58,159 nucleotides of DNA from Phycisphaerae bacterium (GCA_028289375.1 JANQQK010000084.1:1-58159), one strand, 5' to 3'; shown: positions 9,455 through 19,746, counted from the stretch's first letter. The notes: generated by a model not told the origin, from the letters alone. A program made the numbers and translations.

Positions 9455-9879
9455 ACGTATCGGGTATTCCTGCGTTTTCGGTCTTCAGTGCAATCTCCGA
9501 GATCTTCGTCACGATCATCGTGCTGTACACGGTGATCAGCAACCTGCGAGGCCGGCCGCTACAATGGAAGCTGCTTGGTTTCTGCCTGATGTTCGAGTTG
9601 TGCGTCAACGTGGTCTATATGGTCAGCCGTGCGGCTGCCCACGACAGCGGCGAACTGCCGACGCACCTGAAGATCATGTACGCAACGCACGGCGGATTGT
9701 CGCTGATCATGTTCGTGGGACTCGTCATGCTGTATCTCGTCTCGACGTTTGATCAAAAGGCAGGCCATCCGACCTGGTTTCAACGCAACGCGCGGGGCAC
9801 GTGGGCCTTTGTCGTTCTGTGGCTGATCTCGGTCGGCACGGGAGAGGCAATCTTCGTCCAGCGCTACCTGCTGGCGTAA
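9451..9879 (+). CDS. Small multi-pass membrane protein coupled to its upstream neighbour
   Basis: A 142-residue protein with four hydrophobic segments. ATG 9451 overlaps the previous stop (ATGA), with GAGGAG just upstream. Histidines in AAAHDSGELPTHLKIMYATHGGLSLIMF recall DUF420-like membrane proteins, but the match is impressionistic. With the upstream four-helix protein it probably forms one complex, possibly heme-containing. It converges on the RND permease 21 bases away. Confidence 0.75.
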   Translation: MNVSGIPAFSVFSAISEIFVTIIVLYTVISNLRGRPLQWKLLGFCLMFELCVNVVYMVSRAAAHDSGELPTHLKIMYATHGGLSLIMFVGLVMLYLVSTFDQKAGHPTWFQRNARGTWAFVVLWLISVGTGEAIFVQRYLLA

Positions 9880-9900
9880 CGTCGCGGCTTGCAAGCGCCA

Positions 9901-12900
9901 TCAGGCGGCTGCAGTATCCTCGACACGCAAGTCGAAGAACCGCACGACCCGCATGAATGCTCGCCGCAGGTCGAAGAAAATGAGGTAGATACATGGGACG
10001 CCGATCAGCGTGAGCACCGTGGCAAACGCAACACCACCGGCAATCGAAATGCCCATCGGAATCAGGAAGCGTGCCTGGAAGGACGTTTCGAGCAGCAGCG
10101 GCGCCAATCCGAGAGTGGTCGTGATGGACGTCAGCAGAATCGCCCGCAATCGGGCCACTCCGGCTTCAATGGTCGCTTCGTACGCGGACTGCCCTTCTTC
10201 GCGTCGGCGATTCAAGTAGTCGATCAAAATCAGCGAGTCATTCACGACGATGCCCGTCAACGCCACCAGTCCGATCAGCGAGAGAATCGTCAGCGGATAG
10301 CCCATCACCCAGTGGCCGAGAACGGCACCGATCAGCCCGAATGGAATGGCCGTCATGACAATCACGGGTTGGATGTAGCTCTTGAACAACGCGGCCAGGA
10401 TGATGTAGATCATGCCGGCGGCGATGAGGAAATCGCGCTTCAGCGACGCGAACGCCTTGCCAAACTCTTCCTTCTCCCCGCCGAAGTCAAACTTCATCCC
10501 GGGATACTGAGCAGCATACTTTGGAAACAGTGCGGCCAACTCGTTGTTGATCTGATCGGCGTTGCCGACGGCTTGGTCCACATCGGCGGTGACAGCAACC
10601 GTGCGTTTCTGATTGTTGCGCTTGATCGACGCGTAGGATCGCCCTTCCTTGAGGCGTGCGACTTCGCGGAACGGCACGAGCGTGCCATCCGGGGCGGCCA
10701 CCCACATGTCCTCGATGTCGGAGATGTTGCGGCGATGTGATTCGGGGTAACGGACCATGATCTTCACGTCCTCGCGATCGCGCTGGAGCTTGCGGGACTC
10801 AAGTCCGTAGAAGGCGGCCCGAACCTGCGTCGCCAGCGACTGCGTGGTCATGCCCAGCGCGCGGGCGGAATCGAGGAGTTCGATCTGCACTTCGGGGCGA
10901 CCGGGGTCCATGTTGTCGTCAATATCGTACACACCCGCATACTTGCGCAGTTCCGCTTTGAATTCCTCTGCTACGACTTGGAGCTGCTCCGGGTCGCCGT
11001 AGCTGATCTCGATCTGAACCGCCTTGCCACCGGGCCCGCCATTGACGCTTTCAAATTTGACCGCGTTCACGCCGGGTAGATCGCGCGACGCTTGCCGGAG
11101 TTCACGCAGGATGGATTCGCTGTCGCGGTCACGCTCGTCAACGGGGGCCAACTCGATAATGAGCTGACCAAGGTGCGTTCCACTGTCAGCTGACTGCCCT
11201 TCCTGTGAATACTGCACGCCGACCACCGTGTAGAGACTGTCAAGCTCGGGGAGATCAACGGCTGCCTTTTCGACGATCTCAAGCGCTGCGGTGGTCTTTT
11301 CAGCAGGCGTCCCGACAGGCATCTTGAGGTTCACGGTGATGGTCTCGGAGTCCATCTTCTGAACGAAGACAAACGGAACCACGCCGCCGCCGATCATGCC
11401 ACCAGCAATGATCAACGCCGAGACCAGGCAGGCAAAGGTCACGTATCGATAGTCAACAGCCTTGCGAAGCAGTTTTTCATAGTTGCCGTAAATCCAACCC
11501 TTCAAGACCCGCTGACGGAACTTCTGTAGCGCGGAAGGATTCTCCGCTTCCTTCGCGGACGATCCGTTCGCACGCGGCTTCAACCAGTCGGCGAGGTGAG
11601 ACGGCAGGACCGTCAGCGCTTCAAACAGCGATATCGCCAGCGCGATCATCGCGATGACCGGGAGTACGCCCATGAAGTCCCCGATCACGCCTTCGATGAA
11701 CAGTAGCGGCAGGAACGCGACGATGGTCGTCAGAATCGCGCACGTCACCGGCCACGTGACTTCCTCGGCGCCGGAAATGGCGGCGAGCTTTGGTTCAAGC
11801 CCTTGTTCAACCTTGGTGAAAATGCGCTCCCCCACGACGATCGCGTCATCCACAAGCAACCCGAGCACCACGATCAGACCGAACATGCTGATGAGGTTCA
11901 GCGAGATGCCCATGAATTTCATCGCGATCACGGTGCCGAGAATGGACAGCAACAGGCCAAACATCACCCAGAACGCCACTCGCCAATCAAGGAACATAAG
12001 CAGCGACAGGAACACGAAAATCAGGCCCCAGAAACCATTGCGCTTGAGAAGGTCCAGCCGACCCTCGATGAAGCGCGCCAAATTTGTTGAGGTCTTGAGG
12101 TTCCCGCCGGGCAAGTCTGGAGCAGCCAGCGCGTTGGCGTACACTTGCTCGACCTCGTCGCGGATGCCCAGCGAATACTTGAGCTGCGACCACCAATCGC
12201 GTTCGAGCGGTTGACGCATGTGGCCTGCGACGAGTGCCTTGACCTTGGCGGCGATGTCGACGGCGTCCTGCGTGCTGGTTTTGAACACCGTGCACTGAAC
12301 GGCCGGTTTGGCTTGAAATCGACCGTAGAGGTCGTTGTCTTCGAACGTGTCGCGAACGTCGGCGATTTCGTTGAGTCGAATGACTTTTCCACTGTCATCG
12401 CTGCGGACGATGATGTCGCCGATCGGCTCAGCCGTCTCCTTCTCACCGAGCGTCCGGACTGAAATGTTCGACGAGGACGTTTTGATCTGTCCACCGGGCA
12501 GATCGAGATTGGCCCGCGCGATGGCGTCGCCGATTTCCATGAAGGACAGTCGGTGCTCGATCAACTCCTCCGCTTTCACGTCGACGCTGATCTCGTCGTT
12601 CCGAGTACCCTGCAGCACGACCTTGGTGATTCCCGGAATGGCCAGCAATTCGTCACGCAGGTCTTCACCGACGTCCTTGAGCACACGCTCTTCGATGTCG
12701 CCGAAGTAGGAGATGTTGATCACCGGCAGGAGCGGTTCAAACGCGGTGACGGTCGTTTCTTCCGCCTCTTCGGGAAAGTCGTCCCGAGGAATCGTGTCGA
12801 TGGCCGCCTTGATGTCGTTGGCGACCTGGTCCACATCCTCGACATCGTTGTAAAGCACAGCCGTGATCGAACTGAAGCCTTCACCGATGGTGGTCTTGAT

Positions 12901-13140
12901 CTCCTCGACCTCCTCGATGTCCTTGACCACCTCTTCAATCTTCTTGGAGATGCCCTTCTCGACCTCGGCTGGGGTTGCACCAGGATAAATGGTCGTGATC
13001 AGGACGGAGTCCGGCGTGAACTCGGGGAACATTTCCCGAAGAAGCGTGTTGGCCGAGTAGGTCCCGCCGATCAGCAATCCCACGGTGAGCAACCCGACCA
13101 GGACGGGATTGTGCACACTGAAGCGCGGAAGGGATCTCAC
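9901..13140 (-). CDS. RND efflux permease (AcrB/HAE1-like)
   Basis: A 1079-residue inner-membrane pump of normal AcrB-family length. It begins at a GTG that overlaps the adaptor stop (GTGA). Seen features are the N-terminal helix (VHNPVLVGLLTVGLLIGG), the TM4 proton-relay text GLIVVLGLLVDDAIVVGE, and the mirrored second half with LIGLVALTGIVVNDSLILID near the C terminus. A ~60-residue stretch around 12030-12220 (WWSQLKYSLGIRDEVEQVYANAL) sits before TM2 and is not usual in AcrB. It should work as a trimer with the periplasmic adaptor encoded just upstream. No outer-membrane TolC gene is in the window. Substrate unknown. Confidence 0.93.
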   Translation of the reverse strand: MRSLPRFSVHNPVLVGLLTVGLLIGGTYSANTLLREMFPEFTPDSVLITTIYPGATPAEVEKGISKKIEEVVKDIEEVEEIKTTIGEGFSSITAVLYNDVEDVDQVANDIKAAIDTIPRDDFPEEAEETTVTAFEPLLPVINISYFGDIEERVLKDVGEDLRDELLAIPGITKVVLQGTRNDEISVDVKAEELIEHRLSFMEIGDAIARANLDLPGGQIKTSSSNISVRTLGEKETAEPIGDIIVRSDDSGKVIRLNEIADVRDTFEDNDLYGRFQAKPAVQCTVFKTSTQDAVDIAAKVKALVAGHMRQPLERDWWSQLKYSLGIRDEVEQVYANALAAPDLPGGNLKTSTNLARFIEGRLDLLKRNGFWGLIFVFLSLLMFLDWRVAFWVMFGLLLSILGTVIAMKFMGISLNLISMFGLIVVLGLLVDDAIVVGERIFTKVEQGLEPKLAAISGAEEVTWPVTCAILTTIVAFLPLLFIEGVIGDFMGVLPVIAMIALAISLFEALTVLPSHLADWLKPRANGSSAKEAENPSALQKFRQRVLKGWIYGNYEKLLRKAVDYRYVTFACLVSALIIAGGMIGGGVVPFVFVQKMDSETITVNLKMPVGTPAEKTTAALEIVEKAAVDLPELDSLYTVVGVQYSQEGQSADSGTHLGQLIIELAPVDERDRDSESILRELRQASRDLPGVNAVKFESVNGGPGGKAVQIEISYGDPEQLQVVAEEFKAELRKYAGVYDIDDNMDPGRPEVQIELLDSARALGMTTQSLATQVRAAFYGLESRKLQRDREDVKIMVRYPESHRRNISDIEDMWVAAPDGTLVPFREVARLKEGRSYASIKRNNQKRTVAVTADVDQAVGNADQINNELAALFPKYAAQYPGMKFDFGGEKEEFGKAFASLKRDFLIAAGMIYIILAALFKSYIQPVIVMTAIPFGLIGAVLGHWVMGYPLTILSLIGLVALTGIVVNDSLILIDYLNRRREEGQSAYEATIEAGVARLRAILLTSITTTLGLAPLLLETSFQARFLIPMGISIAGGVAFATVLTLIGVPCIYLIFFDLRRAFMRVVRFFDLRVEDTAAA

Positions 13141-14444
13141 CGGGAGGCTCCAGTACTCTTGGTTGCTTCGGTAATGGCAATCGATTGATCGGCTGGCATC
13201 TGCGCGGTGGTGTCACCCAGCCGGATGTCGTCGCCGTCTTCGAGAATGTCGAGATTGCTGACGATGACGAGATCGCCGTCGGCCAGTTCTCCTTCGACGA
13301 TGGCCAATGCCCCGACATTGCGCTTCACGTGAACGATGCGCCTGATCGCATTGGTGTCATTGGCCACGAATACGGCATCGGACACGATTGCACCGCGCGG
13401 CACGGTCAGGACGTCTTCGAGCGTAGGGCCGGTGACGCTGGCCGTCACGAAGTACCCAGGCGTCAGCGGCGTTGCCTGCTCGGCGTTGTCCACCTCCACG
13501 AACGCGGCAAACGTCCGACTGCGGGTGTCCACGGATGGTGCAACACGCGCAATCCGTCCCTGCCATGCAAAACCGGGCATGCTCTCGACAGTCAACGTAC
13601 ACGCGTCATCGGTATCCACCATCGGCCTGTATGAGGCGGGCAACTCGATCGGAATTTCGATGTGCTGCGTGTCCATCAGCGAAACAAGTTGCATCCCCAT
13701 CTGCGCCTGATCGCCTGCTTCCACATTGAGCGTGTCGATCTGCCCCGCGAACGGGGCCACGACCCGACAACGTTCAACACTCAGTTCCGCCAACGCCACA
13801 TCGGCCCGACGCCCGGCGAGTGTCGACTCCAGCCCACGCCGACGGGGGTCCAGTTGCTCGCGCTGGCTCACCAGATTCTGCCAGACGCGTCGCGTGGCTT
13901 GATAGGTGCGGTTGGTCAGATCGTACTCGCGGCTTGACGCCCTGGTTGCTTCGAACAAATCTGTCAGGCGTTCGAGTTCACGCCGTGCGATATCCATTTC
14001 CTGCGCGGCGATGGACACCATCTTGTCGACGTTCTGCCGTTCGATGTCGATGGCCGCGATCTGGGATTCCACGTCTCCCACCAGAGATCGTGCCCGATCA
14101 AGCTGACGCTGATAGTCGCGGTCATCGATCCGAAGCAGCAGATCACCCGACGACACATACGCGCCGTCATTGATGCCGTCCGGAACCTCCACAACCTGAC
14201 CTGTCACCTGCGCGGCGATGGCCACCTGATGATCAGCCCGGGCCGTTCCGTAGCCGGTAAACACGAGTGGCAGATCTGCGCGTGTTGTTCGGTGAACCTC
14301 CACCACGGGCGGGAGTTTGGCAACGTCTGTCCGCTCGGGGTCGGGCTTGTTCGCCACCAGCCAGCGCGAAACGGTGGCCCCACCCCCAATGAGGATCACC
14401 ACCAGCACAAATGAAATCGCAACTCGGGTCTTGTAGGCCGCCAT
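13137..14444 (-). CDS. RND efflux periplasmic adaptor (membrane fusion protein)
   Basis: A 435-residue protein with a single N-terminal membrane anchor (AISFVLVVILIGGGATVSRWLV). A lipoyl/barrel-sandwich part follows (TGQVVEVPDGINDGAYVSSGDLLLRIDDRDY), then a long alpha-helical hairpin (~110-210) and a second lipoyl half (RCRVVAPFAGQIDTLNVEAGDQAQMG). It is the first gene of a two-gene operon with the permease, overlapping by four bases. Its ATG is 285 bases from the divergent kynurenine operon. Confidence 0.93.
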   Translation of the reverse strand: MAAYKTRVAISFVLVVILIGGGATVSRWLVANKPDPERTDVAKLPPVVEVHRTTRADLPLVFTGYGTARADHQVAIAAQVTGQVVEVPDGINDGAYVSSGDLLLRIDDRDYQRQLDRARSLVGDVESQIAAIDIERQNVDKMVSIAAQEMDIARRELERLTDLFEATRASSREYDLTNRTYQATRRVWQNLVSQREQLDPRRRGLESTLAGRRADVALAELSVERCRVVAPFAGQIDTLNVEAGDQAQMGMQLVSLMDTQHIEIPIELPASYRPMVDTDDACTLTVESMPGFAWQGRIARVAPSVDTRSRTFAAFVEVDNAEQATPLTPGYFVTASVTGPTLEDVLTVPRGAIVSDAVFVANDTNAIRRIVHVKRNVGALAIVEGELADGDLVIVSNLDILEDGDDIRLGDTTAQMPADQSIAITEATKSTGASR

Positions 14445-14646
14445 GGTCGTCGTGCTTGCAGTCAGTCTGTCCGAAGTTCGGGCGTGTCAGCAGCGTCGTT
14501 TTGTCCGTGCACCCCTCATATCGGCATCCGGTGTCGTTGAGGATGGGCATTCGGGGAATGATTGACTCACCCACCGGGCCAATCAAGGGACTATACCGAT
14601 CTTTACACGATATGACCATTCGCCCGCCCGTCGATGACAGGCCAAT

Positions 14647-14676
14647 TTGACACTCACGCTCGGGGCGAGTTACGAT
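14647..14676 (+). promoter_or_regulatory. Putative sigma70-type promoter of the kynurenine operon
   Basis: TTGACA at 14647-14652 and TACGAT at 14671-14676 are separated by 18 bases. They lie ~55 bases before the ATG of the first gene. A short CTGTC/GACAG inverted pair at about 14687-14706 could be an operator. Read from sequence only. Confidence 0.5.
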
Positions 14677-14729
14677 CGCAGTCATCTGTCGTACAAGAAA
14701 TGACAGTTTCGTGCCGGAGATCAGAACCC

Positions 14730-15251
14730 ATGTCACAACTCAGCGCCCTGAATTTCAAGCAGTGGATCGACGAACACCGCGATCAACTCCAGCCGCCGGT
14801 CGGCCTGGTGTCTGTGTGGAAGGACCGGCAATTCATGGTGTCGGTCGTGGGTGGTCCAAACGTCCGCAAGGATTATCACATCAACCCGACCGAGGAGTTC
14901 TTCTACCAGATCGAGGGTGACATCACGCTGAAAATCATCGAGGACGGCGAGCGTCGTGACCTGCACGTTCGTCAGGGCGAGATCTTCCTGCTCCCGCCAC
15001 TCGTGCCCCACTCGCCACAGCGACCGGCCAAATCCGTCGGTCTGCTGATTGAACACGAACGCCCACTGGGCCAGAACGACCGGGTCCGCTTCTATTGCGA
15101 CGAATGCGACCACATCATCTTTGATGAATCGGTCTACATGACCGACCTGGCCCTGCTCAAGCCGATTCTCGAGAGTTTCTGGGCCGACGAAGAGAAGCGT
15201 ACCTGCGAAAAGTGCGGCGCGAAGATGGAACCGCCCGCCAAACCGGGATAG
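14730..15251 (+). CDS. nbaC: 3-hydroxyanthranilate 3,4-dioxygenase
   Basis: A 173-residue cupin dioxygenase that opens 3-hydroxyanthranilate to 2-amino-3-carboxymuconate semialdehyde (ACMS). The catalytic iron ligands are visible as His50 and Glu56 (DYHINPTEEFFYQ) and His94 (LVPHSPQRP). The bacterial-type C-terminal rubredoxin-like iron site is present as C123xxC126 and C159xxC162. The start at 14730 follows CCGGAGATC; a longer frame upstream crosses the promoter. It is the first gene of a six-gene operon covering the whole upper kynurenine route. Confidence 0.95.
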   Translation: MSQLSALNFKQWIDEHRDQLQPPVGLVSVWKDRQFMVSVVGGPNVRKDYHINPTEEFFYQIEGDITLKIIEDGERRDLHVRQGEIFLLPPLVPHSPQRPAKSVGLLIEHERPLGQNDRVRFYCDECDHIIFDESVYMTDLALLKPILESFWADEEKRTCEKCGAKMEPPAKPG

Positions 15252-15284
15252 TCAACGCGACCCATGGGGGAAGAGCCGGTCGCG

Positions 15285-16301
15285 ATGAAGATCGATCTGC
15301 ACACGCACATCCTCCCGGAGAACTGGCCCGACCTCGAAAAGCGGTACGGGTATGGCGGGTTCATCCGGCTTGACCATCATCAGCCTTGCGGCGCCCGCAT
15401 GATGATGGGCGACAAGTTCTTCCGCGAAGTTCAATCCAACTGCTGGGACCCAATGGCGAGGGTGTCTGACTGCGATGCGACCGGCGTGTCGGTGCAGGTT
15501 CTGTCGACCGTGCCGGTGATGTTCAGCTACTGGGCCAAACCGCAGGACACGCTCGATCTCTCCCGCATCCTGAACGACCACATTGCCGGCGTCTGTCGCG
15601 ACCAGCCAACGCGATTCGTTGGTCTCGGAACCCTGCCGATGCAGGATCCGGAGCTTGCCTGCCGAGAACTCGACCGTTGCGTCGGCGAACTTGGTTTGGC
15701 GGGGGTCGAGATCGGCACGCACGTAAACGAGTGGAACCTGAATGCTGCCGAGTTGTTCACCGTATTCAAGCACGCTGCCGACATCGGAGCAGCGGTCTTT
15801 GTTCATCCGTGGAACATGATGGGCAAAGCCGACATGCCCGACTATTGGCTTCCCTGGCTCGTCGGCATGCCGGCAGAGACCTGTCGCGCCATCTGCTCGA
15901 TGATCTTCGGTGGGGTACTGGAGCGACTGCCGGACCTGCGCGTCGCGTTCGCGCATGGTGGCGGATCATTTCCGGCGACGATTGGACGCATTGAGCATGG
16001 GTTCGACGTTCGGCCTGATCTTTGTGCCAGAGACAATAAGGTGAATCCGCGTTCGTACGTCGGCAAGTTCTATGTCGATTCGCTCGTGCACGATCCGATG
16101 GCGCTGCGGTACCTCGTCAACCTGATGGGCGCGGACCGTGTCGCGCTCGGCAGCGACTACCCGTTCCCACTGGGGGAGCTCCATCCCGGACAGCTGATCG
16201 AATCGATGGACGATTTTTCAGAAGACACGAAACGGCAGCTTCTGTCGGGGACGGCACTTTCGTTTTTGAATTTGCAGGCTGAGGCGTTTACAACTTCGTA
16301 G
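15285..16301 (+). CDS. nbaD: 2-amino-3-carboxymuconate-6-semialdehyde decarboxylase (ACMSD)
   Basis: A 338-residue amidohydrolase-fold enzyme that decarboxylates ACMS to 2-aminomuconate semialdehyde, diverting carbon from quinolinate. The start at 15285 gives [20 protein letters not shown], nearly the same as animal ACMSD starts, and GGGGGAAGAG upstream is a good SD. An ATG at 15264 is possible. Visible motifs are HxH (6, 8), [37 protein letters not shown] and [11 protein letters not shown], covering the zinc ligands and catalytic Asp. It is strikingly close to the eukaryotic form. Confidence 0.95.
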   Translation: MKIDLHTHILPENWPDLEKRYGYGGFIRLDHHQPCGARMMMGDKFFREVQSNCWDPMARVSDCDATGVSVQVLSTVPVMFSYWAKPQDTLDLSRILNDHIAGVCRDQPTRFVGLGTLPMQDPELACRELDRCVGELGLAGVEIGTHVNEWNLNAAELFTVFKHAADIGAAVFVHPWNMMGKADMPDYWLPWLVGMPAETCRAICSMIFGGVLERLPDLRVAFAHGGGSFPATIGRIEHGFDVRPDLCARDNKVNPRSYVGKFYVDSLVHDPMALRYLVNLMGADRVALGSDYPFPLGELHPGQLIESMDDFSEDTKRQLLSGTALSFLNLQAEAFTTS

Positions 16302-16304
16302 ATC

Positions 16305-17603
16305 ATGAGCACATCGGATCCAACACTGAGTCCACCATTTGAAGCGAGTGAGCCATTCGCCAAACGCATGGACGCAGAAGACGGCCTTGCCGGTTTTCGC
16401 GACCGATTCCTGATCCCTGCGACAGACGCCGGCTCGCCCGTCATCTACCTGGCCGGCAACTCGCTCGGTCTGCAACCCAAATCGGTGCAGCAATATCTCA
16501 ACGAGGAACTTGACGACTGGGCGACACATGGTGTTGAGGGCCACTTCCGCGGCCGTCGTCCGTGGTACTCCTACCACGAGATGTTCCGCGAGTCGGGCGC
16601 GAGGCTGGTCGGTGCTGAGCCAGGTGAGGTCGTGATGATGAACAGCCTCACGGTGAATCTCCACTTGATGATGGCGACGTTCTACCGTCCGACAGCCGAT
16701 CGCTACAAGATCGTCATCGAGGATGGCGCGTTCCCATCCGATACGTACGCGGTCAAATCGCAATTGCGTTGGCATGGACATGACCCGGCGGATGGGTTGA
16801 TTCTCCTGCAACCCCGTCCCGGCGAGCACACGCTGCGCACCGACGATGTGATCGACCTGATCGACGAGCAAGGCCACGAGATCGCCCTCGTCATACCGGC
16901 GGGCGTGAACTTCCGCACGGGTCAGTTCTTCGACATCGCCTCGATCACCGCGGCCGCCAAGAAGCAGGGTTGCACCGTTGGCTGGGACCTCGCCCACGCC
17001 GTCGGCAACGTCCCGCTGTCGCTGCACGAATGGGACGTCGATTTCGCCGTCTGGTGCAATTACAAGTACATGAATTCGGGCCCTGGCGCGATCGCCGGGT
17101 GCTACGTGCACGAACGGCATGGCCGAAATTTCGATCTGCCCCGATTCGCCGGTTGGTGGGGCAACGACCCCGACGAACGTTTCAAGATGCACTTGCTGCC
17201 CGAGTTCACACCACGGGAAGGCGCGGACGGCTGGCAGATCAGCAATCCGCCGATTTTCTCGCTGACACCGGTCAAGGCATCGATCGAACTCTTTGAGGAG
17301 GCAACCCTGCCGAAACTGCGGGAAAAGTCGCAAAGGATGACTGGCTTCCTGCGGTTCCTGCTCGAAGGACACCAAAGCAAGGTGTTCGAGATCATCACGC
17401 CGCGAGCGCCAGCCGAGCATGGCTGCCAACTGTCGATTCTCGTGCACGATCATCCGAAGGAGCGATTCGCCGCGCTGGAAAAGGCGGGCGTGATCTGCGA
17501 TTTCCGCGAGCCGAATGTGATTCGTGCCGCACCCGTTCCGCTGTACAATTCGTTTATGGATGTGTGGCGTTTCGCTCAGGTTTTGGCGGACGCTACCGGT
17601 TGA
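16305..17603 (+). CDS. kynU: Kynureninase
   Basis: A 432-residue PLP enzyme that splits 3-hydroxykynurenine to 3-hydroxyanthranilate and alanine. Evidence is IYLAGNSLGLQPKSV near the N terminus, the PLP-lysine region FAVWCNYKYMNSGPGA, the HLMMATFYRPT segment and RFAGWWGNDP. The length matches the family. It begins three bases after the ACMSD stop and ends ten bases before kynurenine monooxygenase, so the operon is tight. Confidence 0.95.
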   Translation: MSTSDPTLSPPFEASEPFAKRMDAEDGLAGFRDRFLIPATDAGSPVIYLAGNSLGLQPKSVQQYLNEELDDWATHGVEGHFRGRRPWYSYHEMFRESGARLVGAEPGEVVMMNSLTVNLHLMMATFYRPTADRYKIVIEDGAFPSDTYAVKSQLRWHGHDPADGLILLQPRPGEHTLRTDDVIDLIDEQGHEIALVIPAGVNFRTGQFFDIASITAAAKKQGCTVGWDLAHAVGNVPLSLHEWDVDFAVWCNYKYMNSGPGAIAGCYVHERHGRNFDLPRFAGWWGNDPDERFKMHLLPEFTPREGADGWQISNPPIFSLTPVKASIELFEEATLPKLREKSQRMTGFLRFLLEGHQSKVFEIITPRAPAEHGCQLSILVHDHPKERFAALEKAGVICDFREPNVIRAAPVPLYNSFMDVWRFAQVLADATG

Positions 17604-17613
17604 GCAGACAGAC

Positions 17614-18957
17614 ATGAGCAAGAAGGAAGATCCCAAGATCGTATTGGCCGGCGCGGGATTGGCCGGCGCGCTGCTGGCGACCATGCTGGGTCAGAAGGGC
17701 TACCGCGTCGAACTATACGAAAAACGCCCCGATCCGCGAACGGGACAAGGTGGTCCAGGCCGATCGATCAACCTCGCCCTGTCCACCCGAGGCCTGCATG
17801 CGTTGGAACGGGCAGGCATCGCGGCCGACATCCTCAAGTCCGCGATCGCGATGCCCGGTCGCATGATCCACGGACTCGATTCCTCGCTGACCTATCAGCC
17901 CTACAGCAAGAACCCAGACGAGTACATCAACTCCGTCTCCCGCGCACAGCTCAACATCGATCTGATCAACGCCGCCGAAAAACAGGAAAACGTTACGCTG
18001 CATTTCAATCAGCGCTGCATCGATGCCGATCTCGATGCCCCGGCTGCTGACTTTGTCGACGGCGACACCGGTGAAACGCACCGCGTTGCGGGCGATCTGC
18101 TCATCGGTGCTGACGGCGCGTTCTCAGCCGTCCGCGGTCGCATGCAACGCACCGATCTCTTCGACTACCGGCAGGACTATCTCGAACACGGCTACAAGGA
18201 ATTGACCATCCCACCGTCCGAGGATGGCGGATTCCGCATCGAGAAGAACGCCCTGCACATTTGGCCACGGCGATCCTACATGATGATCGCCCTGCCCAAC
18301 GCCGACGGTTCGTTCACCTGTACGCTCTTCTGGCCGCTCAAAGGCCCGATCAGCTTCGACGCACTGAAGACCAAAGAGGACGTCACCCGATTCTTCAAGG
18401 AGCACTTCCCCGACGCGGTGCCTCAGATCCCCGACCTCGAGGATGCTTACTTCGCGAACCCGACCAGCTCGCTGGTGACCGTTCGCTGCGGACCGTGGAA
18501 TCACGGCGGCAAGACCGTTCTCGTCGGTGACTCAGCCCACGCCATCGTGCCATTCTACGGACAGGGCATCAATGCCGGTTTTGAAGACTGCGAGATCTTC
18601 ATGGACTGCGTGGAAGAGTCGGCACCCGACTGGGAAACCGTGTTCTCGACATACTACAGACGTCGAAAGAAACACACCGATACCCTCGCCCGCCTCGCCA
18701 TCGCCAATTTCAAGGAGATGCGCGACCATGTCGGATCTCCGAAGTTCCTGCGAAAGAAAAAACGCGAACGCCTGTTGCACACGTGGTTTCCCAAGTGGTA
18801 CGTGCCGCTCTACTCGATGGTGACGTTCTCGCGAATTCCCTACGCCGACGCGGTTCGAAGAGCACGAAACCAGGAGCTGAAGGTCCAAAGCGCCGGCTGG
18901 GCGATCGCAACCCTGTTCGCCGTGGTCTTGACGATCTTCGTCGTTTCGATGATCTAA
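17614..18957 (+). CDS. kmo: Kynurenine 3-monooxygenase
   Basis: A 447-residue FAD-dependent aromatic hydroxylase making 3-hydroxykynurenine with NADPH and O2. FAD motifs are GAGLAGALLATMLGQKGY near the N terminus, GADGAFSAVRGRM, and GDSAHAIVPFYGQGINAGFEDC. Residues RSINLALSTRGL are typical of KMO. A hydrophobic C-terminal helix (AIATLFAVVLTIFVVSMI) suggests membrane attachment, as in eukaryotic KMO. The chosen start MSKKEDPKI lies ten bases after kynureninase. Confidence 0.95.
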   Translation: MSKKEDPKIVLAGAGLAGALLATMLGQKGYRVELYEKRPDPRTGQGGPGRSINLALSTRGLHALERAGIAADILKSAIAMPGRMIHGLDSSLTYQPYSKNPDEYINSVSRAQLNIDLINAAEKQENVTLHFNQRCIDADLDAPAADFVDGDTGETHRVAGDLLIGADGAFSAVRGRMQRTDLFDYRQDYLEHGYKELTIPPSEDGGFRIEKNALHIWPRRSYMMIALPNADGSFTCTLFWPLKGPISFDALKTKEDVTRFFKEHFPDAVPQIPDLEDAYFANPTSSLVTVRCGPWNHGGKTVLVGDSAHAIVPFYGQGINAGFEDCEIFMDCVEESAPDWETVFSTYYRRRKKHTDTLARLAIANFKEMRDHVGSPKFLRKKKRERLLHTWFPKWYVPLYSMVTFSRIPYADAVRRARNQELKVQSAGWAIATLFAVVLTIFVVSMI

Positions 18958-18963
18958 ACGGTC

Positions 18964-19746
18964 ATGGCCCTCACCTACGGAAGCTACCTCAAGATTGACC
19001 AACTCCTGAACCTGCAGGAGCCTAAGTCGTCACCACCTGAACACGATGAGATGCTCTTCATCGTGATTCACCAGGTCTACGAGCTCTGGTTCAAACAACT
19101 CCTGCACGAACTGGACCGCATCAAGCCGCTCTTTTCCGAGAACAAGGTCTTCGACGCCATCCACGCATTCAAACGCTGCCGCACGATCATGAAGACGCTC
19201 GTCGGCCAACTCGACATCCTCGAGACGATGACACCGATGTCGTTCACGAGCTTCCGCGATCGACTTGAAACAGCCAGCGGTTTCCAGTCCGCCCAGTTTC
19301 GCGAATTCGAATTTACGCTCGGCTACAAACGGGCGGACACGCTCAAGTACCACGATCCGAACAGCCCGCACTTGCCGGCGATGCAGCGGCGACTCAACGA
19401 ACGCACCGTCGTCGACCACCTTTACGATCTGCTCGAACTCCGCGGCGTGACGATTCCCGGTGAATTGCGCCAACGCGAACCGACCGAACCCAACGTCCCC
19501 GACGAACAGGTGCAGGACGGCATTGAGCATCTTTATCGCAACGATCCCGGCATGGCCATCCTGTTCGAATCCATGACCGATTTCGACGAAGGGCTGCAGG
19601 AATGGCGGTATCGACACGTGAAAATCGTCGAGCGTACCATCGGTAGCAAGCTGGGCACCGGCGGCTCTCCGGGCATCGCGTTTCTCAAGAAGTCGCTGTT
19701 CCAGCCGGTCTTCGCCGATCTGTGGGCAATTCGACATCGGCTGTAA
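18964..19746 (+). CDS. kynA: Tryptophan 2,3-dioxygenase
   Basis: A 260-residue heme dioxygenase converting L-tryptophan to N-formylkynurenine, the entry step. Characteristic text is YGSYLKIDQLLNLQ, the substrate-pocket HQVYELWFKQLLHEL, SFRDRLETASGFQSAQFREFE, and the heme-ligand region RYRHVKIVERTIGSKLGTGGSPG. The length fits the shorter bacterial forms. It starts six bases after the monooxygenase gene. Confidence 0.95.
   Translation: MALTYGSYLKIDQLLNLQEPKSSPPEHDEMLFIVIHQVYELWFKQLLHELDRIKPLFSENKVFDAIHAFKRCRTIMKTLVGQLDILETMTPMSFTSFRDRLETASGFQSAQFREFEFTLGYKRADTLKYHDPNSPHLPAMQRRLNERTVVDHLYDLLELRGVTIPGELRQREPTEPNVPDEQVQDGIEHLYRNDPGMAILFESMTDFDEGLQEWRYRHVKIVERTIGSKLGTGGSPGIAFLKKSLFQPVFADLWAIRHRL

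Noticed and set aside
16218..17684. 488-residue minus-strand frame opposite kynureninase
   Set aside because: No recognisable protein text; it lies over a clear kynureninase and operon on the plus strand.
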